From assembly GCA_021787595.1 (NCBI GenBank), contig JAJYLQ010000003.1:16852-80851 (forward strand): a stretch of DNA of 64,000 bases, in the 5' to 3' direction. This document shows, piece by piece, positions 24,536 through 32,779 of this stretch. Under the pieces are notes generated by a model. That model ran no database searches. It was given only the letters and a program-made list of their open reading frames with translations, and was not told where the DNA came from. The stretch comes from Chloroflexota bacterium (lineage in GTDB: Bacteria > Chloroflexota > Anaerolineae > Anaerolineales > Villigracilaceae). The position numbers and the translations under genes are program-made. The first letter of the stretch is position 1, and each line of letters begins with the position of its first letter.

Positions 24536-26764
24536 ATGTTCCAATCCATCCGCAGATTCCTTTCTGCTCCGGTATTCGAAAATAACACCGAAGAGACCTT
24601 GAGGGCCAGGCATTTGATCATCATTATTCATGCGGTATTCCTGTCCACCCTCACCTATACAATATTGATACCCATCTTTGCCCCGCAGTTGATGCCGCAC
24701 ATGGGATTGATCATCCCGATGTACCCGGTCATCGTCACACTGTACTGGCTGGTTCACATAAGGAAAATACGGGCAGCCAGTTGGGTGATGGTAACGGGTG
24801 TATGGCTGGTCTTGTTCATATCAGCGGCTTTGAGTGGAGGCACGCAGGCGCCTGCCTTTGCCGGCAATGTAATCGTCATCCTGTCTGCGGCAGTGTTGAT
24901 TGATTATTCATGCGCTGTATGGTTCGCCGTCCTGAGCGCAGCGGGCGGCCTCCTGATGATCCTGGGGGAATCCGCCGGTTATTTACCATACGCCTCGCAG
25001 CAACTCAACACACCCTTCTCCAATTGGCTGGTAGAAATCATCTATTTTACAGTTGGCATCGCGCTGGTATACATGGCGACCGAGAACATTCGTTTTGCGC
25101 TTCAGCGGGCGCAAAACGAATTAAGCAGGCGGCAGCAGATGGAATTGAACATAAAGGAACAGGGGGATTTTGCCATCCAGGTGATGAATGAACTTGGTCA
25201 GGGAGTAACGGTGATTGGCAGGGATGCAAAATATCAATACGTGAATTCCGCCTTTGCCCGGATGATTGATTACGACCCATTGCACCTGATCGGCAAATCG
25301 CCCTACGACATCGTCTTGCCCGATGATTATCCTGTCGTTGGGCAGGCCTTGAACGAGCGGAGGCAGGGGAAAACATCCACGCATGAGGCGCGATTAAAGA
25401 AATCAACCGGCGAAGTCGTCCACGCGCTGATCACAGGCGTGCCGCGCATCCAGAACGGAAAATATGAAGGAGCCATAACCGTTATTACCGATTTAACCAG
25501 GCAGAAGCAAATCGAAAACGAACAGGGCGAACTGCTGGCGAAAATGAACCTGCGAAACCTGCAGCTCTTTACCGCCGCCGAAGTTTCGCGCGCTGCATCA
25601 TCCATGCTGGACCTGGATACCCTCATGCCCAAAGTGGTCGAACTGATCCGGGATCACTTCAATTATTATTACGTTGGCTTATTCCTGGTGGATGGCGAAC
25701 AGGATCTTGCCGTCCTGCGGGCAGCTACTGGCGACATGGGAATAAAGATGCTGGAAGCGGGCCACGCGCTCGAACTCAACGAATTTTCCATGATCGGATG
25801 GTGCATCGTCCACAAGGAACCCCGCATCGCTCTCGACGTTGGGAAGGATGCCGTTCGATTCAAGAATCCAATTCTTCCGCTGACGCGTTCCGAAGTGGCC
25901 CTGCCGTTGATCTCACGCGGCAATGTCATCGGCGCCATGACGATTCAGTCTTCGGAACCGGCGGCCTTTTCGGGGGAAGATATCACCAACCTGCAAACCA
26001 TGGTCGAGCAGGTTGCCAATGCCATCGAGAATGCGCGCCTCCTCACCGAACGCGCCATCCTGATCAAGGAGCTCGAGTCCCGAAACCTGGAACTCGAACG
26101 GTTCACGTATACCGTTTCACATGATCTGCGCTCGCCGCTGATCACCATGCGCGGCTTCGTAAGTTTTCTCATGGAAGACGCAGCGTCCGGCGACATGGAA
26201 CGGCTTCAAAAAGATGTGAACCGCATCGTCAACGCCACCGAAAAGATGCAGCAGCTTCTCAATGAACTGTTGGAATTATCGCGCGTGGGACGCGTTATGA
26301 ATCCAACCCAGGATGTTCCATTCGGTTCCATCGTCGAGGAAGCGCTCGAACGCGTACGCGGACAATTGGAAAACCGCCGCGTCAAGGTCATCGTGCAGGA
26401 GAACCTGCCCATCGTCCGCGGCGACCCGACGCGTTTGATCGAGGTCGTTCAAAACCTGGCCGACAACGCCGCAAAATTCATGGGCGACCAATCGCAGCCT
26501 TTGGTCGAGATCGGGGGATCCGGCATCGGATCGGACGGATACGCCACGTTCTTTGTCCGTGACAACGGGGTCGGCATCGAGCCGAAATTCCACGAACGCA
26601 TATTCGGCCTGTTCGACAAATTGGACACACAAAGCGCGGGCACCGGTGTGGGACTGGCGCTGGTGAAAAGAATCATCGAAGTACACGGCGGAAAGATCTG
26701 GGTCGAGTCCGCCGGCAAAGGCGGCTCGACTTTTTATTTTTCCCTGCCGGCCAAAACCGCATGA
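24536..26764 (+). CDS. Hybrid sensor histidine kinase with membrane, PAS and GAF domains
   Basis: Predicted 742-residue protein: about six membrane helices (residues 30-185), a PAS domain (about 205-320, QVMNELGQGVTVIG...), a GAF domain (about 350-500, VELIRDHFNYYYVGLFLV) and the kinase core with YTVSHDLRSPLITMRGF, NLADNAAKFMG, DNGVGIEPKFHERIFGLFDKLD and GTGVGLALVKRI. No receiver domain is present, so it must signal through a separate regulator, plausibly one of the two receivers encoded directly downstream. The GAF part is similar to those of the RsbU-like protein on the other strand. Confidence 0.88.
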   Translation: MFQSIRRFLSAPVFENNTEETLRARHLIIIIHAVFLSTLTYTILIPIFAPQLMPHMGLIIPMYPVIVTLYWLVHIRKIRAASWVMVTGVWLVLFISAALSGGTQAPAFAGNVIVILSAAVLIDYSCAVWFAVLSAAGGLLMILGESAGYLPYASQQLNTPFSNWLVEIIYFTVGIALVYMATENIRFALQRAQNELSRRQQMELNIKEQGDFAIQVMNELGQGVTVIGRDAKYQYVNSAFARMIDYDPLHLIGKSPYDIVLPDDYPVVGQALNERRQGKTSTHEARLKKSTGEVVHALITGVPRIQNGKYEGAITVITDLTRQKQIENEQGELLAKMNLRNLQLFTAAEVSRAASSMLDLDTLMPKVVELIRDHFNYYYVGLFLVDGEQDLAVLRAATGDMGIKMLEAGHALELNEFSMIGWCIVHKEPRIALDVGKDAVRFKNPILPLTRSEVALPLISRGNVIGAMTIQSSEPAAFSGEDITNLQTMVEQVANAIENARLLTERAILIKELESRNLELERFTYTVSHDLRSPLITMRGFVSFLMEDAASGDMERLQKDVNRIVNATEKMQQLLNELLELSRVGRVMNPTQDVPFGSIVEEALERVRGQLENRRVKVIVQENLPIVRGDPTRLIEVVQNLADNAAKFMGDQSQPLVEIGGSGIGSDGYATFFVRDNGVGIEPKFHERIFGLFDKLDTQSAGTGVGLALVKRIIEVHGGKIWVESAGKGGSTFYFSLPAKTA

Positions 26765-26830
26765 AACATCGTATCACCCGAAAAGTTTAAGGATTACAAT
26801 AAGCGCATGACATTAACGAGGGAACGGCGT

Positions 26831-27274
26831 ATGAATGGCGAACCAGTTCTTGTAATGCTGATTGAAGACAACCTGGATCATGCCGAATTGGTCATGCGCA
26901 CGCTCCAGGATCATCGCATCGCCAATCGAATCAGGCATTTTACGGATGGACAGACCGCGCTGGATTACCTTTTCCGAAGAGGCGAATTTGCTTTGCCAGA
27001 ATCCAACCCTCTGCCTCATGTGATTCTGCTGGATTTGCGGCTGCCGCGCGTGGACGGCCTCGAGGTCCTGAAGACGATCAAAGAAGAAGATACGCTCAAG
27101 AGCATCCCGGTTGTCGTTCTGACAACCTCCGAGGCTGAAAAAGATGTGGCTCGTGCCTATTACTATCATGCCAATAGTTATCTCGTAAAGCCGTTAGGCT
27201 ATGAAGAATTTCGCAAATTAATGGAAGACCTGGGATTTTACTGGCTCGGATGGAACATTCAGCCTCAAATTTGA
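26831..27274 (+). CDS. Single-domain response regulator, Rcp1-like
   Basis: Predicted 147-residue receiver. MLIEDNLDHAEL, the phosphoacceptor Asp in ILLDLRLPRVDG and the Lys in SYLVKPLGYEEF are in place, with the longer Rcp1 shape in which an insertion follows alpha 2 (FRRGEFALPESNPLPH). Rcp1-type proteins are partners of phytochrome-type kinases, which fits the kinase core of the two preceding genes. ATG 26831 is preferred because GAGGGAA stands a few bases before it; the frame to 26807 adds eight residues. Confidence 0.88.
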   Translation: MNGEPVLVMLIEDNLDHAELVMRTLQDHRIANRIRHFTDGQTALDYLFRRGEFALPESNPLPHVILLDLRLPRVDGLEVLKTIKEEDTLKSIPVVVLTTSEAEKDVARAYYYHANSYLVKPLGYEEFRKLMEDLGFYWLGWNIQPQI

Positions 27275-27295
27275 GTATGCCTTTTTCCATTGCGC

Positions 27296-28684
27296 ATGGC
27301 AGATAAATCCGTTTTAGTGCTTCTGATCGAAGATGAAGTTGCCCATGCAGAACTGATTCAGCGCGCGTTCGAAGGCCGGGGCGCAGAGATCCAATTACAC
27401 CATGTCCAAACACTGGCTGAAGCCAGGAATTTCCTCGGCTCGGATCGGCCTGACCTGATCATCGCGGACTGGCGGCTGCCCGACGGCAACAGCATGGAAT
27501 TGCTTCCAGACGTTGCAGACTCGAAAGATATCCCGGTGATCTTCATGACCAGCTATGGCAACGAGCGCATTGCGGTCGAGGCACTCAAACAGGGCGCGTT
27601 GGATTATGTCGTGAAATCTTCCGAATCCATGCTGGATATGCCGCACATTGCCGAACGTGCCATTCAACAGGGCAGAGCGCGCGCGTCACAGATCAGGATG
27701 CAAAAAGCCCTTGCCGAGAGCGAGGCACAATTTCGTTTGCTCGCCGAAAATTCGAGCGATATGATTTCAAGAAATGACACCCACGGCGATTTCCTCTATG
27801 TGTCGCCTGCCGTGCAGCCTATTCTCGGCTACACCCAAAAGGAAATGGCGGGCAAACATGCCTTTGATTTCGTTCATACCGAGGATCTTCCAAAGATCAA
27901 AGCCATGTTGACGGTCAGGCCCAGAAAGAATGCGGTCTACACAGTTTCATATCGCGCCCGGCGCAAGGACGACCTGTATGTCTGGCTGGAGACATCCGCC
28001 CGCGCCGTTCTGGACGAGAAAACGGACGCCGTCATCGAAATCCAATCCGCGTCCCGCGACATCACCGAGCGAAAGCGCGCCGAAGAAGCGCTGCAGGTCG
28101 CGCATCGTGAATTGCAGGATGCTTATGATCGGACCATCGAAGGCTGGATTCGCGCCCTCGACCTGCGTGATCACGAAATCGAAGGGCACACGAAACGCGT
28201 TACCGAGATGACGGTGAGATTGGCGCTCGTCCTCGGCCTGCCCGAATCCGAGATCGTTCATATTCGCCGCGGCGCTCTGCTGCATGACATTGGCAAAATC
28301 GCCATTCCAGACGAAATCACCAGGAAAACCGGGCCGCTCAATGAAAAGGAATGGGATGAGATGCGCAAGCATCCCGAATACGCATACACAATGCTTGCGC
28401 CCATCGAATATCTAAGTAAAGCCATAGACATCCCTCATTATCACCACGAACGCTGGGATGGCAGCGGTTATCCCGAAGGTTTGAAAGGCACCCGTATCCC
28501 TCGCAATGCGCGCATGTTCGCAATCATAGATGTGTGGGATGCATTGACAACGGACCGCCCGTATCGCAAGGCCCTGTCGAAGGAAGACGTCGTTGCCTAT
28601 CTCAGAGAAGAAGCAGGAAGGCATTTCGATCCAAATTTGGTCGAACTGTTTTTGGATGTGCTCGAAAGGGAGGAAAAAAAATAG
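27296..28684 (+). CDS. Receiver-PAS-HD-GYP protein (c-di-GMP phosphodiesterase type)
   Basis: Predicted 462-residue protein: receiver domain (LLIEDEVAHAEL, Asp in LIIADWRLPDG), PAS (about residues 140-260, LLAENSSDMISRND...) and HD-GYP (about 280-460) with HDIGKIAIPD, HHERWDGSGYPEGLKG and DVWDALTTDRPYR. HD-GYP domains hydrolyse cyclic di-GMP to pGpG or GMP. It begins 22 bases after the receiver gene and completes a four-gene signalling operon. ATG 27296 is used; the TTG at 27290 is less likely. Confidence 0.9.
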   Translation: MADKSVLVLLIEDEVAHAELIQRAFEGRGAEIQLHHVQTLAEARNFLGSDRPDLIIADWRLPDGNSMELLPDVADSKDIPVIFMTSYGNERIAVEALKQGALDYVVKSSESMLDMPHIAERAIQQGRARASQIRMQKALAESEAQFRLLAENSSDMISRNDTHGDFLYVSPAVQPILGYTQKEMAGKHAFDFVHTEDLPKIKAMLTVRPRKNAVYTVSYRARRKDDLYVWLETSARAVLDEKTDAVIEIQSASRDITERKRAEEALQVAHRELQDAYDRTIEGWIRALDLRDHEIEGHTKRVTEMTVRLALVLGLPESEIVHIRRGALLHDIGKIAIPDEITRKTGPLNEKEWDEMRKHPEYAYTMLAPIEYLSKAIDIPHYHHERWDGSGYPEGLKGTRIPRNARMFAIIDVWDALTTDRPYRKALSKEDVVAYLREEAGRHFDPNLVELFLDVLEREEKK

Positions 28685-28791
28685 GCGGCGCGCAACATCA
28701 ATTGACAGAACCCGGCATTGGACGTCACAAACCCGGGGACCCGAATCTCGTGCGCCTTCGAGACCCGATCCACTTCGAATCGAATGCTTGA

Positions 28792-28820
28792 TTGACATCT
28801 CCTGCCAAGTCGTGTATGCT
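28792..28820 (+). promoter_or_regulatory. Promoter of the SRP RNA gene
   Basis: TTGACA (28792-28797) and TATGCT (28815-28820) with a 17-base spacer. Transcription would begin near 28827, just before the first paired base of the RNA. Confidence 0.85.
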
Positions 28821-28826
28821 GTGAGC

Positions 28827-28936
28827 CGTCCGGGCAGGCCCGGCGCGGCAGAACCTTTCGAATCCCGCCAGGATCGAAAGATAGCAACGGTAAGAAAGTG
28901 TTTCTGGGTGCCGCCGGTCTCCTGCCCGGATATTTT
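28827..28936 (+). ncRNA. ffs: Signal recognition particle RNA (small bacterial type)
   Basis: The outer stem pairs TCCGGGCAGG (28829-28838) with CCTGCCCGGA (28921-28930), followed by TATTTTT. The inner arm carries AACC...GGGT and GTGCCGCC-like elements, and the apical domain IV reads CCAGGATCGAAAGATAGCAACGG (28868-28890), matching the Ffh-binding CAGG...AGCA internal loop. The apical tetraloop is GAAA where most bacteria have GGAA, and the stem bases beside it change in step (ATC/GAT). The total length of about 110 bases is that of the 4.5S type. Its partner ftsY is at 41264-42196. Confidence 0.88.
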
Positions 28937-28948
28937 TGTGGGCCGTCC

Positions 28949-29002
28949 GGAATCCGAAGCGTCGCCGTGGCGACATCTTGAGGCTTCGGATTCCTTTTTC
29001 TT
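28949..29002 (+). terminator. Rho-independent terminator of the SRP RNA gene
   Basis: GGAATCCGAAGC and GCTTCGGATTCC (12 bp perfect) pair, with an inner GTCGCC/GGCGAC hairpin in the loop, followed by TTTTTCTTT. Confidence 0.9.
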
Positions 29003-29044
29003 TGCGCCCTGTCGAGAATTTCATTCCTATGGCAAAATAAATCC

Positions 29045-29407
29045 ATGCCGCGCTGGATCCCGCCTCTCATCGCAATGACCCTCGGCATTGCGCTTGGATT
29101 ATTTTACGGATGGGTCATCAGTCCCGTTCAATTCGTTGACACCACGCCCGCTTCATTGCGCGCAGACTATCGCGCCGATTATGTCTTGATGGTGGCTGAG
29201 GCTTATCATGCGGACCAGAACGCACAGCTGGCCGCGCAGCGACTGGCGATCTTCGGCAGCGACCCGCCGGACTCCATCGCGTCACAAGCGCTTCAAACCG
29301 GACGATCAGCCGGATACGCCCCAAATGACATTGCCCTCCTCCAGGATTTGACGCGTGCCATGCAGGCTTACCAGCCTGTTCCAACAGCCGCGGGGAACGC
29401 GCCCTGA
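29045..29407 (+). CDS. Membrane-anchored protein of unknown function (first of a pair)
   Basis: Predicted 120-residue protein. One N-terminal hydrophobic helix (residues 6-25, ALGLFYGWVISP) is followed by PVQFVDTTPASLRADYRADYVLMVAEAY and a helical Gln/Ala-rich outside part. The next gene starts with the same pattern (GLVYAWMVAPVRYVNTVPTTLRSDFKDQFRAAIAASY), so the pair is an old duplication. I know of no assigned function. Its TGA stop overlaps the ATG of the next gene by one base (TGATG), so the two are coupled. Confidence 0.7.
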   Translation: MPRWIPPLIAMTLGIALGLFYGWVISPVQFVDTTPASLRADYRADYVLMVAEAYHADQNAQLAAQRLAIFGSDPPDSIASQALQTGRSAGYAPNDIALLQDLTRAMQAYQPVPTAAGNAP

Positions 29408-30288
29408 TGAAACGCGATGGGTGGATGTGGCTGCTGGCTTTGTTAGCCGGCTTCGGACTCGGCCTGGTATACGCGTGGATGGTTGCGCCGGTCCGTTACG
29501 TGAACACTGTTCCAACAACATTGCGTTCAGATTTCAAAGATCAATTTCGCGCTGCGATTGCCGCATCTTATTCTGCCACGCATAACCTTGACCGCGCCAA
29601 AGCGCGTCTCGCCCTGCTCGGCGACGCGGATCCCGTTCAGGCGTTGACGGCTCAAGCCCAACGAATGCTGGCATCCGGCGCATCCTTCGATTCGATTCGA
29701 CAAGTTGCCGCGCTTGCCAGCGATTTGAAATCGGGAGTGGCCAGCGCGCTGCCAACGGCCACCGGCACACCCACAGCCATCGCACCCGCCATCAGCCCCG
29801 CGGCAGCTATTGAAACGGCAACCGCTCCAACGTCCGCGAGCGAAACGCCAACCGCTGTGAACGGGTCCCCCACAGCGGTCGCGTCCACCAGCGCGCCGCA
29901 AATCTTCGATACGCCCACACCACGTCCAACGTACACACCAACTTCGACGCCCGGCGCGCCGTTCAAGCTGGTCAGCCAGGAATCGATCTGCAATCCCGAC
30001 CTGACCGACGGATTGATGCAAATCACAACATTGGACAGCACTCGTCATCAGATGGCGGGTGTGGAAATCATCATCACATGGAGCGGCGGCGAAGAACACA
30101 TCTTTACCGGCCTCAAGCCGGAGATCGCCAACGGTTATGCGGATTACATCATGCAATCGGGCGTGAGCTACACAGTACGCATTGATGATTCGGGTTCGCC
30201 GGTTCCAAACCTTGCGGCTCCAACCTGCCCCGGCGCAAACAACCAAACCTATTTGGGCGGTTTGCATCTAACCTTCCAGGAACAATAA
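29407..30288 (+). CDS. Membrane-anchored protein with Thr/Pro-rich linker and C-terminal beta domain
   Basis: Predicted 293-residue protein. N-terminal helix (residues 7-24) and anchored helical domain as in the preceding gene, then a long Pro/Thr/Ala linker (about residues 115-185), then a compact C-terminal domain with NPDLTDGLMQITTLDS, VEIIITWSGGEEHIFTGLKPE and SGVSYTVRI, which looks like an Ig-like fold. The linker suggests it spans wall material to present the last domain. It overlaps the first paralogue by one base. Function unknown. Confidence 0.7.
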   Translation: MKRDGWMWLLALLAGFGLGLVYAWMVAPVRYVNTVPTTLRSDFKDQFRAAIAASYSATHNLDRAKARLALLGDADPVQALTAQAQRMLASGASFDSIRQVAALASDLKSGVASALPTATGTPTAIAPAISPAAAIETATAPTSASETPTAVNGSPTAVASTSAPQIFDTPTPRPTYTPTSTPGAPFKLVSQESICNPDLTDGLMQITTLDSTRHQMAGVEIIITWSGGEEHIFTGLKPEIANGYADYIMQSGVSYTVRIDDSGSPVPNLAAPTCPGANNQTYLGGLHLTFQEQ

Positions 30289-30290
30289 TA

Positions 30291-30325
30291 GAAACGCCGC
30301 GACGCTATTGGCGTCGCGGCGTTTC
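30291..30325. terminator. Hairpin between convergent genes
   Basis: GAAACGCCGCGACGC and GCGTCGCGGCGTTTC pair over 15 bases around a five-base loop. It serves the plus-strand pair and faces the LCP gene of the minus strand. The T-run is short, so termination may depend on stem strength. Confidence 0.7.
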
Positions 30326-30341
30326 CCACCGGGCAGTTCTG

Positions 30342-31829
30342 CTAATATCCCGCTGGCAATTTGCCGATCCAATTGCTTCCCAACATCACAGCGATGTCCA
30401 CTGTGGAGGATGGATCATTCTTGAAGACAATTTGATTGCTGCTGCTGACGCCGAATGTGGTGATCAGGTAACGCAGCGTATAGAGCTTCGGTTTGTAAAC
30501 CACGAGGGTCGTTTGTCCATAACCCGTCGGAGCATTTCCAACCGCGACCACCGGCACGCCCAACGTGAGCAGATAATTGGCCGTATGCTTGTCAAGTTGG
30601 GCAGTATAAGTTCCATTCAATACGGCCACGCGCGCATTGTCTGCCTTCATCAGGGCAACCGGATCGCCCTGCGCCAGCGGGCTGATCGCCCCGCCCGTTT
30701 GAAATAGATCATCCACCATGGCGCGGATTTTATCGGGGAGGGGAATCAGCACAGAGGCGGGCTGTCCGGCCAATGTCACACCGGCGGGGATGGTCATGGT
30801 CTGGTCAATCACGCCATTCTTGATTTGATTGATTGGAATATCCTTCAGCAAATAAGCCAGTTTGATGCCTTCATCCAAAGTCAGATTGGTGTGAATACCT
30901 GCTGCGAATTCCCGGTATAACTCCGGCGCCTTGGTAATGAACGTTGGAAAATACTCAGGACTGAAAACCTTGTTGCGTACGGCAAGGATAATTTGCTGCT
31001 GTCGCTGCGAACGGCCAAAATCGCCATTGACCGCGCCCTGGCTGGCATCACGCGTGCGCGCGTAGGCAAGCGCAACCTGTCCCGTAAGGTGGCGCATCCC
31101 GCAGCAAGTGACCACAACATGATCCAAACCGGTCCCTTGAGGGTCGAGAATTAACTTGTGACTGACGTATACATCCACACCGCCAAGCGTGTTGATCGCT
31201 GAAATGAAAGTATTGAAGTCAACGTTGACGTAGTATTGAATTGGAACACCCACCACTTGAGACACTGTCTTCATCGCCAGGCCTGGACCGCCACCCGGCA
31301 GTTTCGCGGCTTCGCCGCTCGTCCAGGCTGTATTGATTCGGCTGTAACCAAAGCCCGGAATGTTTACATATAGATCGCGCGGGACGGAAAGCATGGCCGC
31401 GGTCTTCGTGACCGGATCCACCGTGAACACGATGATCGTATCCGTGCAGGCCGGGCAATCCGGGTTACTGATCGGCTCCCCGCCGCTGCGCAGACCGAAA
31501 AACGCGATGTTGATACGGCTGCCGCCATCCCAGGTTGGGGCCTGGACAACTGGCGCAGATGTGTCTGGCGTGGGCGGCAGATTCGCTTCCGGCGTTCCCT
31601 GCTGGTTGACCGTCAGTGTGGGCAGCGCATTCGTTTTTGCATTTGCGCAACTTGACGGCGGAATGCCAGGGAGTGAGGTCACGTCCCAGCAGGCTGTGAA
31701 TCCGCGCATGAAGGAAAAAAGAAATACAGCCGCGACGACAATAACAGCCCAGAAAATAATCTGCGCCACAGGCAATTTCTTTATTTTTGGAAATTTGATG
31801 TTTTTCAGAAAATCGAGAATGTTGTTCAT
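30342..31829 (-). CDS. LytR-CpsA-Psr family glycopolymer ligase
   Basis: Predicted 495-residue protein: one N-terminal helix (about residues 23-42), a Pro/Thr-rich linker, then the LCP domain with FFGLRSGGE, TDTIIVFTVDPVTKTAAMLSVPRDLYVNIPGFGYSRINTAW-type block (Asp and Arg residues that bind the lipid pyrophosphate), and GDFGRSQRQQQIILAVRNK. A C-terminal LytR_C-like domain follows (ARVAVLNGTYTAQLD...). LCP enzymes transfer wall glycopolymers from undecaprenyl carriers to peptidoglycan. This could supply the acceptor for the D-alanylation systems in the window, which is inference. Confidence 0.88.
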   Translation of the reverse strand: MNNILDFLKNIKFPKIKKLPVAQIIFWAVIVVAAVFLFSFMRGFTACWDVTSLPGIPPSSCANAKTNALPTLTVNQQGTPEANLPPTPDTSAPVVQAPTWDGGSRINIAFFGLRSGGEPISNPDCPACTDTIIVFTVDPVTKTAAMLSVPRDLYVNIPGFGYSRINTAWTSGEAAKLPGGGPGLAMKTVSQVVGVPIQYYVNVDFNTFISAINTLGGVDVYVSHKLILDPQGTGLDHVVVTCCGMRHLTGQVALAYARTRDASQGAVNGDFGRSQRQQQIILAVRNKVFSPEYFPTFITKAPELYREFAAGIHTNLTLDEGIKLAYLLKDIPINQIKNGVIDQTMTIPAGVTLAGQPASVLIPLPDKIRAMVDDLFQTGGAISPLAQGDPVALMKADNARVAVLNGTYTAQLDKHTANYLLTLGVPVVAVGNAPTGYGQTTLVVYKPKLYTLRYLITTFGVSSSNQIVFKNDPSSTVDIAVMLGSNWIGKLPAGY

Positions 31830-31832
31830 AGG

Positions 31833-32408
31833 CTAATCAGGTTTAATATATACCATATTCATTCCGAGTCTTTCGAGCCCCTCTTTGGCCCAATAATTCA
31901 ACATGGCCGAATCGGAGTCCATCGCCTTCATCATCAATTGGATGGCGCGATGATCGCGGATTTCCGCCAGAGCGCGCAGGATGTGGATTTGCGCGTTCAA
32001 TGGCGCGCCCTCATACGCGTCCAGCAATGGCGGAACCGACGCATTGCCGATCAAACCCAGCGCGTTGGCAGCCAATGTTCCCACCATGCTATCGCTGTCA
32101 CTTAAGGCGCGAATGAGAGCCGAGACGGATTTTTCATCCGGATGAGATGACAGCGCAAGCGCCGCGGCTTCCCGGACTTCGGACGCGGGATCGTTTAATG
32201 AGCTTGTCAGCCATTCAACCGGCAGCGCGGCAAACTGCGCCAGCGTCCTGACGGCCCACCAGCGATGATCCGCAACAGGCGATTCAAGCAAGGACTTCAA
32301 CCGCGGCAGCGCCGACTCGCCCGTTTGCGCGAGCGCGCCGGAGGCGGCCTCAGCCAAAGTTTCGTCTCCGCTGGTCAGGTCGGCCAGCAGATCGTCCAGG
32401 GAAGTCAC
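31833..32408 (-). CDS. HEAT-repeat protein
   Basis: Predicted 191-residue protein built of about five alpha-helical HEAT-like repeats (RWWAVRTLAQF, EVREAAALALSSH, VGTLAANALGLIG, and NAQIHILRALAEI recur). Such proteins mediate protein contacts. It ends three bases before the LCP gene and starts ten bases after the zinc-ribbon gene, so all three share a transcript. The partner is unknown. Confidence 0.75.
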   Translation of the reverse strand: MTSLDDLLADLTSGDETLAEAASGALAQTGESALPRLKSLLESPVADHRWWAVRTLAQFAALPVEWLTSSLNDPASEVREAAALALSSHPDEKSVSALIRALSDSDSMVGTLAANALGLIGNASVPPLLDAYEGAPLNAQIHILRALAEIRDHRAIQLMMKAMDSDSAMLNYWAKEGLERLGMNMVYIKPD

Positions 32409-32417
32409 GCCGCCTCT

Positions 32418-32636
32418 TTATTTTGATGGAGGCGGAACGGGAAGTTTATCCTCAGCGGTCTGGATCCACTTGTCCCCTTCATCAATCAGCATCACCGGGA
32501 TTTCATCCACAATCGGATACTTGCGTCCGCAATCCTGGCAGACCAGCCAGGCATCTTTGTACAATTTGAGCATTCCATCTTTTTCACGAACGCAGTTCGG
32601 GCAACGCAGAATTTCGAGCAATTCCTGACTGACCAT
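32418..32636 (-). CDS. Trm112-like zinc-binding protein
   Basis: Predicted 72-residue protein. Two Cys pairs (LRCPNC and CQDCGRKYPIVDEIPVML) form a zinc knuckle of the Trm112/YcaR type, after MVSQELLEI. Trm112-type proteins activate methyltransferases; bacterial versions are often uncharacterised. ATG 32636 has GGAGAG close upstream, and the frame to 32651 would use TTG. Confidence 0.75.
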   Translation of the reverse strand: MVSQELLEILRCPNCVREKDGMLKLYKDAWLVCQDCGRKYPIVDEIPVMLIDEGDKWIQTAEDKLPVPPPSK

Positions 32637-32779
32637 TTTCTCTCCAATCAAGCCAAAATTTTACCATGCAAGCAGCAGCTCCAGCCGCCGTCTTGAAGAT
32701 CCCGCGCAGCGGGACCGGCGGCGTGGCGCTAAAGGCGCCATGCTTCGCGAAGGACACCGCCGAGCTCCAACCTTAAGAG

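Noticed and set aside
28850..28890. tRNA-like TTCGAATC motif near 28857
   Set aside because: It belongs to the SRP RNA fold; no acceptor stem or anticodon arm surrounds it.
28593..29078. Open frames across 28593-29078 on both strands
   Set aside because: They cover the SRP RNA, its promoter and terminator and have no ribosome-binding site or known motif.
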